Source: Nesterenkonia xinjiangensis
GTDB taxonomy: Bacteria; Actinomycetota; Actinomycetes; Actinomycetales; Micrococcaceae
Length of the DNA: 64,000 bases
NCBI RefSeq assembly: GCF_013410745.1
Contig: NZ_JACCFY010000001.1
Coordinates: 868,001-932,000 of the forward strand
Direction of reading: 5' to 3'
Part shown: one piece after another, positions 21,561-30,628 of the stretch
Layout: each line of letters opens with the position of its first letter
Position numbering within the stretch: the stretch's first letter is position 1
Program-made: the position numbers and the translations under genes
The notes under the pieces: generated by a model
What the model was told of the DNA's origin: nothing
What the model saw: the letters and a program-made list of their open reading frames with translations, nothing else
Databases searched by the model: none

Positions 21561-24500
21561 TCAGACCTCTTCGACCGAGCTGGGCTCCGCACGGGAGAGG
21601 TCGATACCCAGCTCCTCGGCGGCGCTGAACCCGGATTCCTCCGCGTCACGCATCTCGATCGCGCTGCCGTCCGCGGAGAGGACCTCCACGTTGAGGCAGA
21701 GCGACTGCATCTCCTTGATCAGGACCTTGAACGACTCCGGAACGCCAGGCTCCGGGATGTTCTCGCCCTTGACGATGGCCTCGTAGACCTTCACTCGGCC
21801 GTGGATGTCATCGGACTTGATGGTCAGCAGCTCCTGCAGCGTGTAGGCCGAGCCGTACGCCTCCAGGGCCCAGACCTCCATCTCGCCGAACCGCTGACCG
21901 CCGAACTGCGCCTTACCACCCAGCGGCTGCTGGGTGATCATCGAGTACGGACCCGTCGAACGCGCGTGGATCTTGTCGTCGACCAGGTGGTGCAGCTTCA
22001 GGATGTACATGTAGCCGACCGAGATGCCGTCCGGGAACGGTTCACCGGAGCGACCGTCGAACAGCAGGGCCTTGCCATCGGAGCCGACCAGGCGCTCACC
22101 GTCGCGGGTGACGTTGGTGGAGGCGAGGATGCCGGTGAGCTCCTCGGCCTCGGCACCGTCGAACACCGGGGTCGCGACCTTGGTGGGGCCGGTCTCGCGG
22201 GGCAGGTTCGGCAGGTTCTTCAGCCAGTCCGGCTCGCCCTCGATCGTCCAGCCCTGCTTCGCCGCCCATCCCAGGTGCAGCTCCATGACCTGGCCGATGT
22301 TCATACGGCCGGGCACACCCATCGGGTTCAGCACGACGTCGACCGGGGTGCCGTCCGCCAGGAACGGCATGTCCTCGACCGGGAGGATCTTGGAGATCAC
22401 ACCCTTGTTGCCGTGGCGTCCGGCGAGCTTGTCGCCATCGGTGATCTTGCGCTTCTGGGCCACGTACACGCGCACCAGCTGGTTCACGCCCGGGGGCAGC
22501 TCGTCGCCGTCCTCGGCGTCGAAGATGCGGACCCCGATCACGGTGCCGGACTCTCCGTGAGGCACCTTCAGGGAGGTGTCACGGACCTCGCGGGACTTCT
22601 CGCCGAAGATGGCGCGCAGCAGGCGCTCCTCCGGAGTCAGCTCGGTCTCACCCTTCGGGGTGACGCGGCCGACCAGGATGTCCCCGGACTCGACCTCGGC
22701 ACCGATGTGGATGATGCCGCGCTCGTCCAGCTGGGCGAGCATCTCGTCGGAGACGTTCGGAATGTCCCGGGTGATCTCCTCCGCGCCCAGCTTGGTGTCA
22801 CGGGCGTCGACCTCGTGCTCCTCGATGTGGATCGAGGTGAGCACATCGTCCTGCACCATGCGCTGGGACAGAATGATCGCGTCCTCGAAGTTGTGACCCT
22901 CCCAGGACATGAAGGCGACCAGCAGGTTTTTGCCGAGCGCGATCTCGCCGAACTCGGTCGAGGGGCCGTCCGCGATGAGCGACTGACGCTCCACGCGATC
23001 ACCTTCGGTGACCCGGACCCGCTGGTTGTAGGTGTTGCCCTGGTTCGAGCGCTCGAACTTCATGATCGGGTAGTGCGTGATGGAGCCGTCGTCGTTCATG
23101 ACGGAGACCAGGTCCGCGGCCACCTTGGTGACCACGCCGGCCTGCTCGGCGGTGACCGAGTCTCCGGCGTCGATGGCGGCGTACTTCTCCATGCCGGTGC
23201 CGACCACGGGGGACTCGGACTCCAGCAGCGGCACAGCCTGACGCTGCATGTTCGCGCCCATGAGCGCACGGTTCGCGTCGTCGTGCTCGAGGAACGGGAT
23301 CAGCGCCGTCGCCACCGACACCATCTGGCGCGGGGAGACGTCCATGTAGTCGATGTCCTCGGAGCCGACCAGCACGGGCTCACCGGCGCCGCCGCGCTGA
23401 CGACAGAGGACATGCTCCTCAGCGAAGGAGCCGTCCTCGGTCAGCGGCGCGTTGGCCTGGGCGATCTGTGCGACCAGCTCGTCATCAGCGGTCAGGTAGT
23501 CGACCTCTGCGGTGACCTTGCCGTCGACGACCCTGCGGTACGGGGTCTCGATGAAGCCGAAGCTGTTGATCCGGCCATAGGTCGCCAGCGAGCCGATCAG
23601 ACCGATGTTCGGACCTTCAGGGGTCTCGATCGGGCACATGCGGCCGTAGTGCGACGGGTGGACGTCTCGGACCTCCATGCCGGCGCGGTCACGGGACAGA
23701 CCGCCCGGGCCCAGTGCGGAGAGACGACGCTTGTGCGTCAGTCCGGCCAGCGGGTTGTTCTGGTCCATGAACTGCGACAGCTGCGAGGTGCCGAAGAACT
23801 CCTTGATGGAGGCCACGACCGGACGGATGTTGATCAGCGTCTGCGGCGTGATGGCTTCGACGTCCTGAGTGGTCATCCGCTCACGGACCACACGCTCCAT
23901 GCGGGACAGGCCGGTGCGGACCTGGTTCTCGATGAGCTCGCCCACGGCACGGATGCGGCGGTTGCCGAAGTGGTCGATGTCGTCGACCGTGACCGGCAGC
24001 GCGATCTCCTCACCGTCGCGCAGGCCCTTGATGGACTCCCGGCCCGCGTGCAGCGCACACAGGTAGTGGATCATCGCGACGATGTCCTCCTCGGTGAGGA
24101 CCGAGGCGTCGGAGTCGGTGAAGTCCTTGTCCACACCCAGCTTGCGGTTGAGCTTGTACCGGCCCACCTTGGCGAGGTCATAGCGCTTCGGGGTGAAGTA
24201 CAGGCCCTTCAGCAGCCCCTCGGCGGCCTCCACTGTCGGCGGCTCTCCCGGACGCAGCTTGCGGTAGATGTCCAGCAGGGCGTCGTCCTGGGTCTCGAAC
24301 GCGTCCTTCTCCAGGGTGGCGCGGATGGAGTCGAAGTCGCCGAACTCCTCGATGATGCGGGACTCCGTCCAGCCCAGCGCCTTCAGCAGCGCGGTCACCG
24401 GCTGCTTGCGCTTGCGGTCCAGACGCACGCCGACCTGGTCGCGCTTGTCGATCTCCAGCTCGAACCAGGCACCGCGGGACGGGATGACCTTCGCGGTGTA

Positions 24501-25064
24501 GATGTCCTTGTCGCTGGTCTTGTCCGGCGTGCGCTCGAAGTAGGCGCCCGGGGAGCGGACCAGCTGCGAGACCACGACGCGCTCGGTCCCGTTGATGACG
24601 AAGGTGCCGCGATCGGTCATCAGCGGGAAGTCGCCCATGAACACCGTCTGCTGCTTGATCTCGCCGGTGTTGTGGTTCATGAACTCCGCCTTGACGTACA
24701 GCGGAGCCGCGTAGGTGGTGTCGCGCTCCTTGCACTCGGCGGTCGGCATCTTGGGGTCGGCGAACTCCGGCTCCGAGAAGCTCAGGGACATGGTGCCCTG
24801 GAAGTCCTCGATCGGTGACATCTCCTCGAAGATGTCAGCCAGCCCGGAGGTGTCGGAGACACCCTTGATGCCCTTCTGGCGGGCGTCCTCCACGCGAGCG
24901 GCCCAGCGCTCGTTGCCCACCAGGCGGTCGAAGGAATCGATCTGCAGAGCCAGCAGCTCCGGAACATCGAGAGGCTCGTGAATCTTTGCGAATGAGAGTC
25001 GGCCGGCGTATTCAGCGGTCCGGGCCGAGGCAGCGGTTTGAATTGAGGTGCTCGAGGCGACCAA
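21561..25064 (-). CDS. rpoB: DNA-directed RNA polymerase beta subunit
   Basis: About 1167 residues from a TTG start that reads [13 protein letters not shown] and has GAAGGA seven bases upstream; an ATG 13 codons earlier is open but lacks such a site and does not fit relatives. The rifampicin region ([20 protein letters not shown], about plus-strand 23720-23785) has the sensitive-type Asp, His and Ser. [15 protein letters not shown] and the C-terminal [20 protein letters not shown] are typical. The promoter is about 180 bases upstream. Confidence 0.97.
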   Translation of the reverse strand: MVASSTSIQTAASARTAEYAGRLSFAKIHEPLDVPELLALQIDSFDRLVGNERWAARVEDARQKGIKGVSDTSGLADIFEEMSPIEDFQGTMSLSFSEPEFADPKMPTAECKERDTTYAAPLYVKAEFMNHNTGEIKQQTVFMGDFPLMTDRGTFVINGTERVVVSQLVRSPGAYFERTPDKTSDKDIYTAKVIPSRGAWFELEIDKRDQVGVRLDRKRKQPVTALLKALGWTESRIIEEFGDFDSIRATLEKDAFETQDDALLDIYRKLRPGEPPTVEAAEGLLKGLYFTPKRYDLAKVGRYKLNRKLGVDKDFTDSDASVLTEEDIVAMIHYLCALHAGRESIKGLRDGEEIALPVTVDDIDHFGNRRIRAVGELIENQVRTGLSRMERVVRERMTTQDVEAITPQTLINIRPVVASIKEFFGTSQLSQFMDQNNPLAGLTHKRRLSALGPGGLSRDRAGMEVRDVHPSHYGRMCPIETPEGPNIGLIGSLATYGRINSFGFIETPYRRVVDGKVTAEVDYLTADDELVAQIAQANAPLTEDGSFAEEHVLCRQRGGAGEPVLVGSEDIDYMDVSPRQMVSVATALIPFLEHDDANRALMGANMQRQAVPLLESESPVVGTGMEKYAAIDAGDSVTAEQAGVVTKVAADLVSVMNDDGSITHYPIMKFERSNQGNTYNQRVRVTEGDRVERQSLIADGPSTEFGEIALGKNLLVAFMSWEGHNFEDAIILSQRMVQDDVLTSIHIEEHEVDARDTKLGAEEITRDIPNVSDEMLAQLDERGIIHIGAEVESGDILVGRVTPKGETELTPEERLLRAIFGEKSREVRDTSLKVPHGESGTVIGVRIFDAEDGDELPPGVNQLVRVYVAQKRKITDGDKLAGRHGNKGVISKILPVEDMPFLADGTPVDVVLNPMGVPGRMNIGQVMELHLGWAAKQGWTIEGEPDWLKNLPNLPRETGPTKVATPVFDGAEAEELTGILASTNVTRDGERLVGSDGKALLFDGRSGEPFPDGISVGYMYILKLHHLVDDKIHARSTGPYSMITQQPLGGKAQFGGQRFGEMEVWALEAYGSAYTLQELLTIKSDDIHGRVKVYEAIVKGENIPEPGVPESFKVLIKEMQSLCLNVEVLSADGSAIEMRDAEESGFSAAEELGIDLSRAEPSSVEEV

Positions 25065-25246
25065 GAGGGATCCTTCCACAGACCTTCGTAGCTTCCTTGG
25101 CACGCCTCCCCGTCCCCGCGGACGCGGACGGGTCTGTCCGATCCGACACCGAAGCAGACGTCAGACGGTTCAGTCGTGAAGAGGAGACGATGCAGATGCC
25201 CACCGCTATTTGAAGGCACGCGCATAGAGGGGAGGCGCAAAAGTAC

Positions 25247-25276
25247 AGCATAAACGACGAGTGTGCAGACGCGCAA
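25247..25276 (-). promoter_or_regulatory. Candidate rpoB promoter
   Basis: TTGCGC (25271-25276), 18 bases, TATGCT (25247-25252) on the minus strand, 183 bases before the TTG start. The -35 hexamer is the same as that of the rplJ promoter. The remainder of the 360-base gap 25065-25425 shows no other feature I can support. Confidence 0.5.
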
Positions 25277-25417
25277 CGCCGCATCGCGTCGCGGAGGTCA
25301 CACACGCCAGCGATGATCAGTCAGGACGCCCGGCGCCGGACCGGCGGGGCTGATTCCGAGCGACGAGTCTAGCATCGGCATCGCCGTCCCGCATGATCCG
25401 CGCCACGCCACGGAGAC

Positions 25418-25441
25418 TCAGGGCCTCAGGGCCTCAGGGCC
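25418..25441. repeat. Three perfect 8-bp tandem repeats over the tetR stop codon
   Basis: TCAGGGCC occurs three times in a row. The TetR-type gene ends inside it (stop at 25426-25428). Because the unit is not a multiple of three, unit loss or gain would change the last residues and the stop. Confidence 0.8.
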
Positions 25442-26010
25442 TCCAGATGCCGGACGATCATGCCCGCCATGTCCACCTGAGGATCATAGAGCCACTGCGC
25501 CTGCAGCCCGTCGGCGAGCGCCATGAGCGTCCGCGCAGTGGCCTCCGGATCAAGGTCGGCACGCATCCGGCCGGCGTCCTGCTCCGCCCGCACCGCCCGT
25601 GACAGCTCCGCACGGACGCGACCCTGACGCTCCCGGAAGTACTCATGAGCGGCATGCGAGGCATCGGCCGCCTCGGCCTGCAGCCGCGTGTAGAGATGCA
25701 CCAGGCCCGGCACCTGCGCGTTGTGCTCGATGATCTCCACGAACCGATCCGCGCTGAGCCCGCCGGGCCCGCCCTCGTCCTCCGCGGCCCGGCCGGCGTC
25801 GACCTCGTCACGGGTGCGGAGCACCTCGATGAACAGCTCCTCCTTGGTGCCGAAGTGGTGCAGCAGTCCGGCCTGACTCAGCCCGACCGCCTCGGCGAGC
25901 TCGCGCACCGAGGCGCTGGAGTATCCGCTGCGCGCGATCACCTCCAGAGCCGTGCGCAGGATCTCGCGACGCCTGGCCAACCCTTTGGCATAGGACCCTC
26001 GTCTTCCCAT
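25426..26010 (-). CDS. TetR/AcrR-family transcriptional regulator
   Basis: A 194-residue protein. Residues about 10-56 form the TetR helix-turn-helix (RREILRTALEVIARSGYSSA, then LSQAGLLHHFGTKEELF); the rest is an all-helical ligand-binding domain of BetI-like appearance with an aromatic/acidic composition. It is divergent from the GH3 glycosidase gene with 156 bases between, so it probably represses that gene; the inducer may be a sugar product, which is inference. The ATG is only seven bases after TAGACT, suggesting a leaderless mRNA. The long frame upstream of this ATG is the antisense of the GH3 gene. Confidence 0.88.
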   Translation of the reverse strand: MGRRGSYAKGLARRREILRTALEVIARSGYSSASVRELAEAVGLSQAGLLHHFGTKEELFIEVLRTRDEVDAGRAAEDEGGPGGLSADRFVEIIEHNAQVPGLVHLYTRLQAEAADASHAAHEYFRERQGRVRAELSRAVRAEQDAGRMRADLDPEATARTLMALADGLQAQWLYDPQVDMAGMIVRHLEALRP

Positions 26011-26017
26011 GCCGGTG

Positions 26018-26023
26018 AGTCTA
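26018..26023 (-). promoter_or_regulatory. -10 box of the tetR gene (leaderless)
   Basis: TAGACT on the minus strand ends seven bases before the ATG at 26010, so the transcript should begin at or next to the start codon. Confidence 0.5.
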
Positions 26024-26049
26024 GGGGTCACCCGCTGGTCCTTGCACCG

Positions 26050-26076
26050 CGAAAACCGAGTGTCGTACAGTTTTTG
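26050..26076. promoter_or_regulatory. Candidate operator between tetR and the GH3 gene
   Basis: CGAAAAC (26050-26056) and GTTTTTG (26070-26076) form an inverted repeat with one mismatch and 13 bases between. It is the only AT-richer symmetrical element in the divergent intergenic region, as expected for a TetR-family site. Confidence 0.35.
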
Positions 26077-26155
26077 TCGTGAGCGAGAGCACATGAGCGT
26101 TCCTCCGCCCCGACCCGTCCCCCGCAGGCCACCCCTGACCGGCACACCAGGAGAT

Positions 26156-26166
26156 CCCCCCCCCCC
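26156..26166 (+). repeat. C11 tract between ribosome-binding site and start codon of the GH3 gene
   Basis: AGGAGAT is followed by eleven C and then the ATG at 26167. The distance from the GGA to the ATG is longer than usual, and tract length sets it directly. Such runs are prone to slippage. Confidence 0.9.
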
Positions 26167-28455
26167 ATGACCACCAGCTCGACCCCCGCAGACCTGCGCA
26201 CGGGCACAGCCGCCGACGTCGTCGCCGGCCTCACGCTCGAGCAGAAGGCCGACCTCGTCGTCGGCGCCACCTTCTGGACCACGGCCGCCGTGGACGAGGC
26301 CGGCATCCCGGCGATCATGGTCACCGACGGCCCCCACGGGCTCCGCAAGCAGGCCGGTGCGGCCGACCACCTCGGCCTGGAGAACAGCGTGCCGGCCACC
26401 TGCTTCCCTCCCGCTGTCGCCCTGGGCTCCTCCTTCGACACCGAGCTGGCTGAGCGCGTGGGCGCCGCCATCGGACTGGAGGCTCGCGCCGAGGACGTCA
26501 GCGTGGTGCTCGGGCCGGGGATGAACATCAAGCGCTCCCCGCTGTGCGGCCGCAACTTCGAGTACTTCTCCGAGGACCCTCTGGTCTCCGGCGAGCTCGC
26601 CGCCGCCGTCACCCGGGGCATCCAGTCCCGTGGCGTCGGCGCCTCGCTGAAGCACTTCGCTGCGAACAACCAGGAGCACGACCGCATGCGGACGTCCAGC
26701 GACGTCGACCCCCGACCGCTGCGCGAGATCTACCTGCGCGGCTTCGAACGCGCGGTCAAGGCCACCCAGCCGTGGACGATCATGAGCTCGTACAACAAGA
26801 TCAACGGCACCTACGCCTCCCAGAACCCCTGGCTGCTCACCGAGGTGCTCCGTGACCAGTGGGGCTTCGAAGGACTCGTCGTCTCGGACTGGTTCGGCGT
26901 CGCGGACCGGCCCGCGGCCCTGCGCGCCGGGCTGGACCTGGAGATGCCCACCAACGGCGGTGTCAGCCAGGAGCGGGTGCTCTCCGCCGTGCGAGCTGGC
27001 GAACTCGCCGAGGACACGCTCAACGCCTGTGCGGCCCGCGTGGTCGAGCTGGTGCAGAAGTCCCTGCGCGGCGCCGAGACCGAGGTCGAGGCCTGGGACT
27101 CGGAGGCCCACCACGGCCTGGCCCGTGAGGCTGCTGCTCGCTCGGCCGTGCTGCTGAAGAACGACGACGCGCTGCTCCCGCTGAACCCCCGGAACTCGGT
27201 GGCCGTGATCGGCGAGTTCGCCCGCACCCCGCGCTATCAGGGCGCCGGCAGCTCCCAGATCAGCCCCACCCGCGTGGACGACGCTCTGACGGCCCTCACC
27301 GAAGCCTCCTCGGGCGAGGTGCGATTCTCCCCCGGCTTCCGCCTTGAGGGAGTCGAGGAGACTGCGGGGGCCCAGGACGCGGAGCTGCGCGCCGAGGCCG
27401 TGCAGACCGCCCGGGCCGCCGACGTCGCCGTCATCTTCCTCGGCCTGCCCGCCGCCGCGGAGTCCGAGGGCTTCGACCGGCAGCACATCGACCTGCCCGC
27501 CGAGCAGCTGGCCCTGGTCGACGCCGTGCTGGAGGCCAACCCGCGCACTGTCGTGGTGCTCTCCCACGGCGGTGTGGTGGCCCTGCCCTTCGCCGAGGAG
27601 GTCCCCGCGATCCTGGAGGGCTGGCTGCTCGGACAGGCCGGCGGCTCCGCCACAGCAGACCTGCTCTACGGCACCGCGAACCCCTCCGGCCGACTCACCG
27701 AGACCATCCCGGTGCGGCTGGCGGACTCCCCCGCCTATCTGGACTTCCCCGGCGAGCACGGGCACGTCCGCTACGGCGAGGGCATCTTCGTGGGCTACCG
27801 CTGGTACGACGCCCGCGAGCTAGAGGTGGCCTTCCCCTTCGGACACGGGCTGAGCTACACCAGCTTCGCGCACTCCGCTCTGCAGGTGAGCTCCGACGAC
27901 GCGGGCCTGCACCTGCAGGTCACCGTCACCAACACCGGCGACCGCCCCGGGCGGGAGGTCGTGCAGGCCTATGTGGGCCGTCCCGGCTCTGCGGTGGCCC
28001 GCGCCCCGAGAGAGCTCAAGGCCTTCGCCGCGGTGGCGCTGGACGCCGGAGAGTCACACACGGTGGAGCTGACCGTGGCACGGGAGGACCTCGCCCACTG
28101 GGACGTCCGGCTGGACGACTGGGTGGTCGAGGGCGGGGAGCACGTCGTCGCCGTCGGCGCCTCCTCCCGCGACCTGCGCCAGGAGACCACCGTAGAGGTG
28201 CCCGGCGACGAGGTCGCCGTCCCGCTCAGCACGGAGGCCACCCTCGGCGACGCGCTCGCGCACCCGGTGACCGGCCCGCTCATCCGTGACTCGCTGCAGC
28301 AGGCCGTGCAGGTCGGCGAGGACGACGTGTTCAGCGCAGAGGGGCTGCTGAGGATGCTCAAGTCCTTCCCCCTGGGCAGGATCAGCGGCTTCGCCGGGGC
28401 CGGGCTGGACCGCGAGAAGGTCGCGCAGCTCATCGCCATGACGCAGCAGGGGTGA
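26167..28455 (+). CDS. Glycoside hydrolase family 3 (beta-glucosidase-like)
   Basis: A 762-residue cytoplasmic enzyme (no signal peptide). The N-terminal TIM-barrel domain has VTDGPHGLR (54-60 region), KHF at 162-164 and the nucleophile Asp241 in GLVVSDWFG. The C-terminal alpha/beta sandwich and a fibronectin type III-like domain (about 560-660, with VVQAYVGRPGS) complete the normal GH3 layout; the last ~70 residues are an extra acidic helical tail. GH3 enzymes remove terminal beta-linked sugars; the exact sugar cannot be read from the sequence. It is divergent from the tetR gene and has a C11 tract before its start, which may affect translation. Confidence 0.88.
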   Translation: MTTSSTPADLRTGTAADVVAGLTLEQKADLVVGATFWTTAAVDEAGIPAIMVTDGPHGLRKQAGAADHLGLENSVPATCFPPAVALGSSFDTELAERVGAAIGLEARAEDVSVVLGPGMNIKRSPLCGRNFEYFSEDPLVSGELAAAVTRGIQSRGVGASLKHFAANNQEHDRMRTSSDVDPRPLREIYLRGFERAVKATQPWTIMSSYNKINGTYASQNPWLLTEVLRDQWGFEGLVVSDWFGVADRPAALRAGLDLEMPTNGGVSQERVLSAVRAGELAEDTLNACAARVVELVQKSLRGAETEVEAWDSEAHHGLAREAAARSAVLLKNDDALLPLNPRNSVAVIGEFARTPRYQGAGSSQISPTRVDDALTALTEASSGEVRFSPGFRLEGVEETAGAQDAELRAEAVQTARAADVAVIFLGLPAAAESEGFDRQHIDLPAEQLALVDAVLEANPRTVVVLSHGGVVALPFAEEVPAILEGWLLGQAGGSATADLLYGTANPSGRLTETIPVRLADSPAYLDFPGEHGHVRYGEGIFVGYRWYDARELEVAFPFGHGLSYTSFAHSALQVSSDDAGLHLQVTVTNTGDRPGREVVQAYVGRPGSAVARAPRELKAFAAVALDAGESHTVELTVAREDLAHWDVRLDDWVVEGGEHVVAVGASSRDLRQETTVEVPGDEVAVPLSTEATLGDALAHPVTGPLIRDSLQQAVQVGEDDVFSAEGLLRMLKSFPLGRISGFAGAGLDREKVAQLIAMTQQG

Positions 28456-28527
28456 GCGGAGCCGACGCCGGGACGCCCCCGACTGCTGAGCCGACCACCG
28501 CCCTGAGGCCGGACCGGACCCCGGCGG

Positions 28528-29211
28528 CTAGACGATCCGGCGCTGCTCCGCCCACCGGGTCAGCTCGTGCCGGGAGGAGAGCTGCAGCTTCCGCAGCACC
28601 TTCGAGACGTGGGACTCCACCGTCTTGACCGAGATGAACAGGTCCGAGGCGATCTCCCGATACGTGTAGCCGCGGGCGATCAGCCGCATCACCTCCACCT
28701 CACGGGCGGAGAGCAGGTCCAGCTCTTCGTCTCGGACGTCCTGGGCCGCCGAGGACGTCCCGAACGCGTCCAGCACGAATCCAGCCAGCCGTGGGGAGAA
28801 CACGGCGTCTCCTGTGGAGACCACTCCGACCGCGTCCACCAGCTCATCTGAGCTGATGGTCTTGGTGACATAGCCTCGGGCCCCGGCGCGGATCACTGAG
28901 ACCACATCCTCGGCCTGGTCGGAGACGCTGATCGCCAGGAACTGGACCTCTTCGAGCAGGTCCCGGCAGGCCCTGACCACCTCCGCTCCCCCGCCTCCGG
29001 TGCCACCGGGCAGGTGCACGTCCAGCAGCACCACCTCCGGCCGGTGCTCACGGACCGCGAGGATCGCGGAGTCGACGTCATGGGCCTCCCCGACTACGGC
29101 GACCCGCCCGTCCAGCTCCGCACGGAGACCGGAACGGAAGATCGCGTGGTCATCGACGATCACCACCCTGTTGCGGGTCCGCCCGGCGGACGCGCCTGCC
29201 TGCTCACTCAT
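28528..29211 (-). CDS. NarL/LuxR-family response regulator
   Basis: A 227-residue protein. The receiver domain (about 15-135) has the acidic pair DD at 20-21, phosphate acceptor Asp64 (VVLLDVHLP) and Lys of YVTKTIS. The C-terminal LuxR HTH (about 160-225) has LSAREVEVMRLIARGYTYRE and SVKTVESHVSKVLRKL. The ATG lies inside the kinase gene (8-base overlap), so the two form a coupled two-component pair. A likely target is the divergent PspC gene, where 11-bp-spaced direct repeats are found. Confidence 0.92.
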   Translation of the reverse strand: MSEQAGASAGRTRNRVVIVDDHAIFRSGLRAELDGRVAVVGEAHDVDSAILAVREHRPEVVLLDVHLPGGTGGGGAEVVRACRDLLEEVQFLAISVSDQAEDVVSVIRAGARGYVTKTISSDELVDAVGVVSTGDAVFSPRLAGFVLDAFGTSSAAQDVRDEELDLLSAREVEVMRLIARGYTYREIASDLFISVKTVESHVSKVLRKLQLSSRHELTRWAEQRRIV

Positions 29212-30493
29212 GACCGTTCTCCTCCTCGCCGGCGGCGTCCACAGGCATGAACAGCTGCACCTCGGTGCCCCGACCGTTCGAGCGGATGCGCGCCTCGCCG
29301 CCGGCCCGGCGCATCCTGCCGATGATGGACTCGCGCACGCCCAGCCGATCCTCCTCGATGCCGTCGAGTTCGAACCCTGGGCCCCGGTCGCGGACGAACA
29401 CCGCATCCTGGGTGGCATCGGACTCCACATACACCGACGCCGGGCCGGCATGCTTGAGCGAATTGACGATGGCCTCGCGGGCGGCCCCCACGAGCGCCCG
29501 ATGGTCCTGACGCCTGGACTCGCCGACGGCGACGACCTCCACCGTGCCGTCGTGCATCTCCTCCAGCTCCGCCGCCGTGGCGCTGAGCCGATCCTTCAGA
29601 GTGCCGGACTCATGTTCCTGCTGACGGTACAGCCAGCCGCGAAGCTGCCGCTCTTGGCTGCGCGCCAGGCGCTCCACCGCCGCCGGATCCTGGCGCTGCT
29701 TCTGGATCATCGCCAAGGTCTGCAGCACGGAGTCGTGCAGGTGGGCCGCGATGTCCGCGCGCTCCGCCTCCGCGGCCGCGCGCGTGCGCTCCGTGCTGGC
29801 GGTGCGGTAGAGCCGGATGAGCCAGGGGGCGATCACCAGGGCGATACCGGCCAGCAGCATCATCGCCACGATCAGGCCCAGCAGCAGGTCTCCACCGGGC
29901 AGGATCCCGCCGGCGATGACCAGCAGTGCCACCACCACCAGACCAGCCCCGCCGACGATCTGCCACAGCGTGCCATGGTCGGTCCCGCCGCGGCCGGTCT
30001 TGTCCACCTGGGACCAGGCCAGCAGGACTCCGACCACGAGCACCGCGGGTGGTCCGAAGAGCCGCCAGTTCAGCGGCACCCCCGCCAGGGAGAGCGCCAG
30101 CAGCGCGGCCGCACCGAGCAGCAGCCCGCCGAGCAGCACCTCTGGGGAGCTGGTGAGGCTGTCGAGAATCCGCCGGATCCGAGCCCCTGGGTCCTCCCCG
30201 GCAGAGGACGTCGGCTCACCGGAGCCCTCGCTCGGATCCCCGCCGCCTTCGACCGCCGGTCCCGACAGGCCACGCACTCCGGCCGAAGCCTCGGGCTCCT
30301 GCTCGGACGGCACGAAGATCCATAGCCAGCAGTAGAGCAGGATCCCCACACCGCCAGCGATGGCCAGACCGATCATCACGGCGCGCACCACCGGCAGAGA
30401 GACCCCAAGGTGCCGGGAGACTCCCAGGCAGACCCCCGCCACCGGAGTTCCCACACCCCTGCGCAGAGGGGGTCGCTCCGTCTCGGTCACCAT
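29204..30493 (-). CDS. Sensor histidine kinase with N-terminal PspC domain
   Basis: A 429-residue membrane protein. Residues about 8-65 form a PspC domain (RGVGTPVAGVCLGVSRHLGV then a membrane segment ending VPSEQ). A low-complexity linker and four further membrane segments (about 118-225) follow. The kinase part has the HisKA_3-type H-box around His253 (AAHLHDSVLQTLAMIQ), N-box AAREAIVNSLKHAG and G-box VRDRGPGFE. In actinobacteria such PspC-kinases sit beside a NarL-type regulator and a PspC membrane protein and sense envelope stress; the signal here is unknown. It overlaps the response regulator gene and is divergent from the PspC protein gene. Confidence 0.92.
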   Translation of the reverse strand: MVTETERPPLRRGVGTPVAGVCLGVSRHLGVSLPVVRAVMIGLAIAGGVGILLYCWLWIFVPSEQEPEASAGVRGLSGPAVEGGGDPSEGSGEPTSSAGEDPGARIRRILDSLTSSPEVLLGGLLLGAAALLALSLAGVPLNWRLFGPPAVLVVGVLLAWSQVDKTGRGGTDHGTLWQIVGGAGLVVVALLVIAGGILPGGDLLLGLIVAMMLLAGIALVIAPWLIRLYRTASTERTRAAAEAERADIAAHLHDSVLQTLAMIQKQRQDPAAVERLARSQERQLRGWLYRQQEHESGTLKDRLSATAAELEEMHDGTVEVVAVGESRRQDHRALVGAAREAIVNSLKHAGPASVYVESDATQDAVFVRDRGPGFELDGIEEDRLGVRESIIGRMRRAGGEARIRSNGRGTEVQLFMPVDAAGEEENGHE

Positions 30494-30535
30494 GGCTCCA
30501 TCCTGCCACGCCCGCCTGCCCTGATCGCCGGTGCT

Positions 30536-30583
30536 GCCCGGAATTCCGGGCTTCTGAGGGAAGGATCAGGGTCGAATCAGGGT
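30536..30583. promoter_or_regulatory. Palindrome and direct repeats between the PspC-kinase and PspC genes
   Basis: A perfect 16-bp palindrome (GCCCGGAATTCCGGGC, 30536-30551) is followed by two copies of ATCAGGGT (30565-30572 and 30576-30583), offset by 11 bp. They lie in the 135-base divergent region, 45-90 bases before the PspC gene. One-turn direct repeats suit binding of a NarL-type dimer. Confidence 0.45.
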
Positions 30584-30628
30584 GAACCCCCATAGCGCGC
30601 ACCCGGCCTGGGGGAGGAAGCTGGAGCC

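Noticed and set aside
25426-27765. 779-residue open frame on the minus strand across the GH3 region
   Set aside because: Only its last 194 codons (TetR) are real; the rest is antisense to the GH3 gene, low in complexity and without domains.
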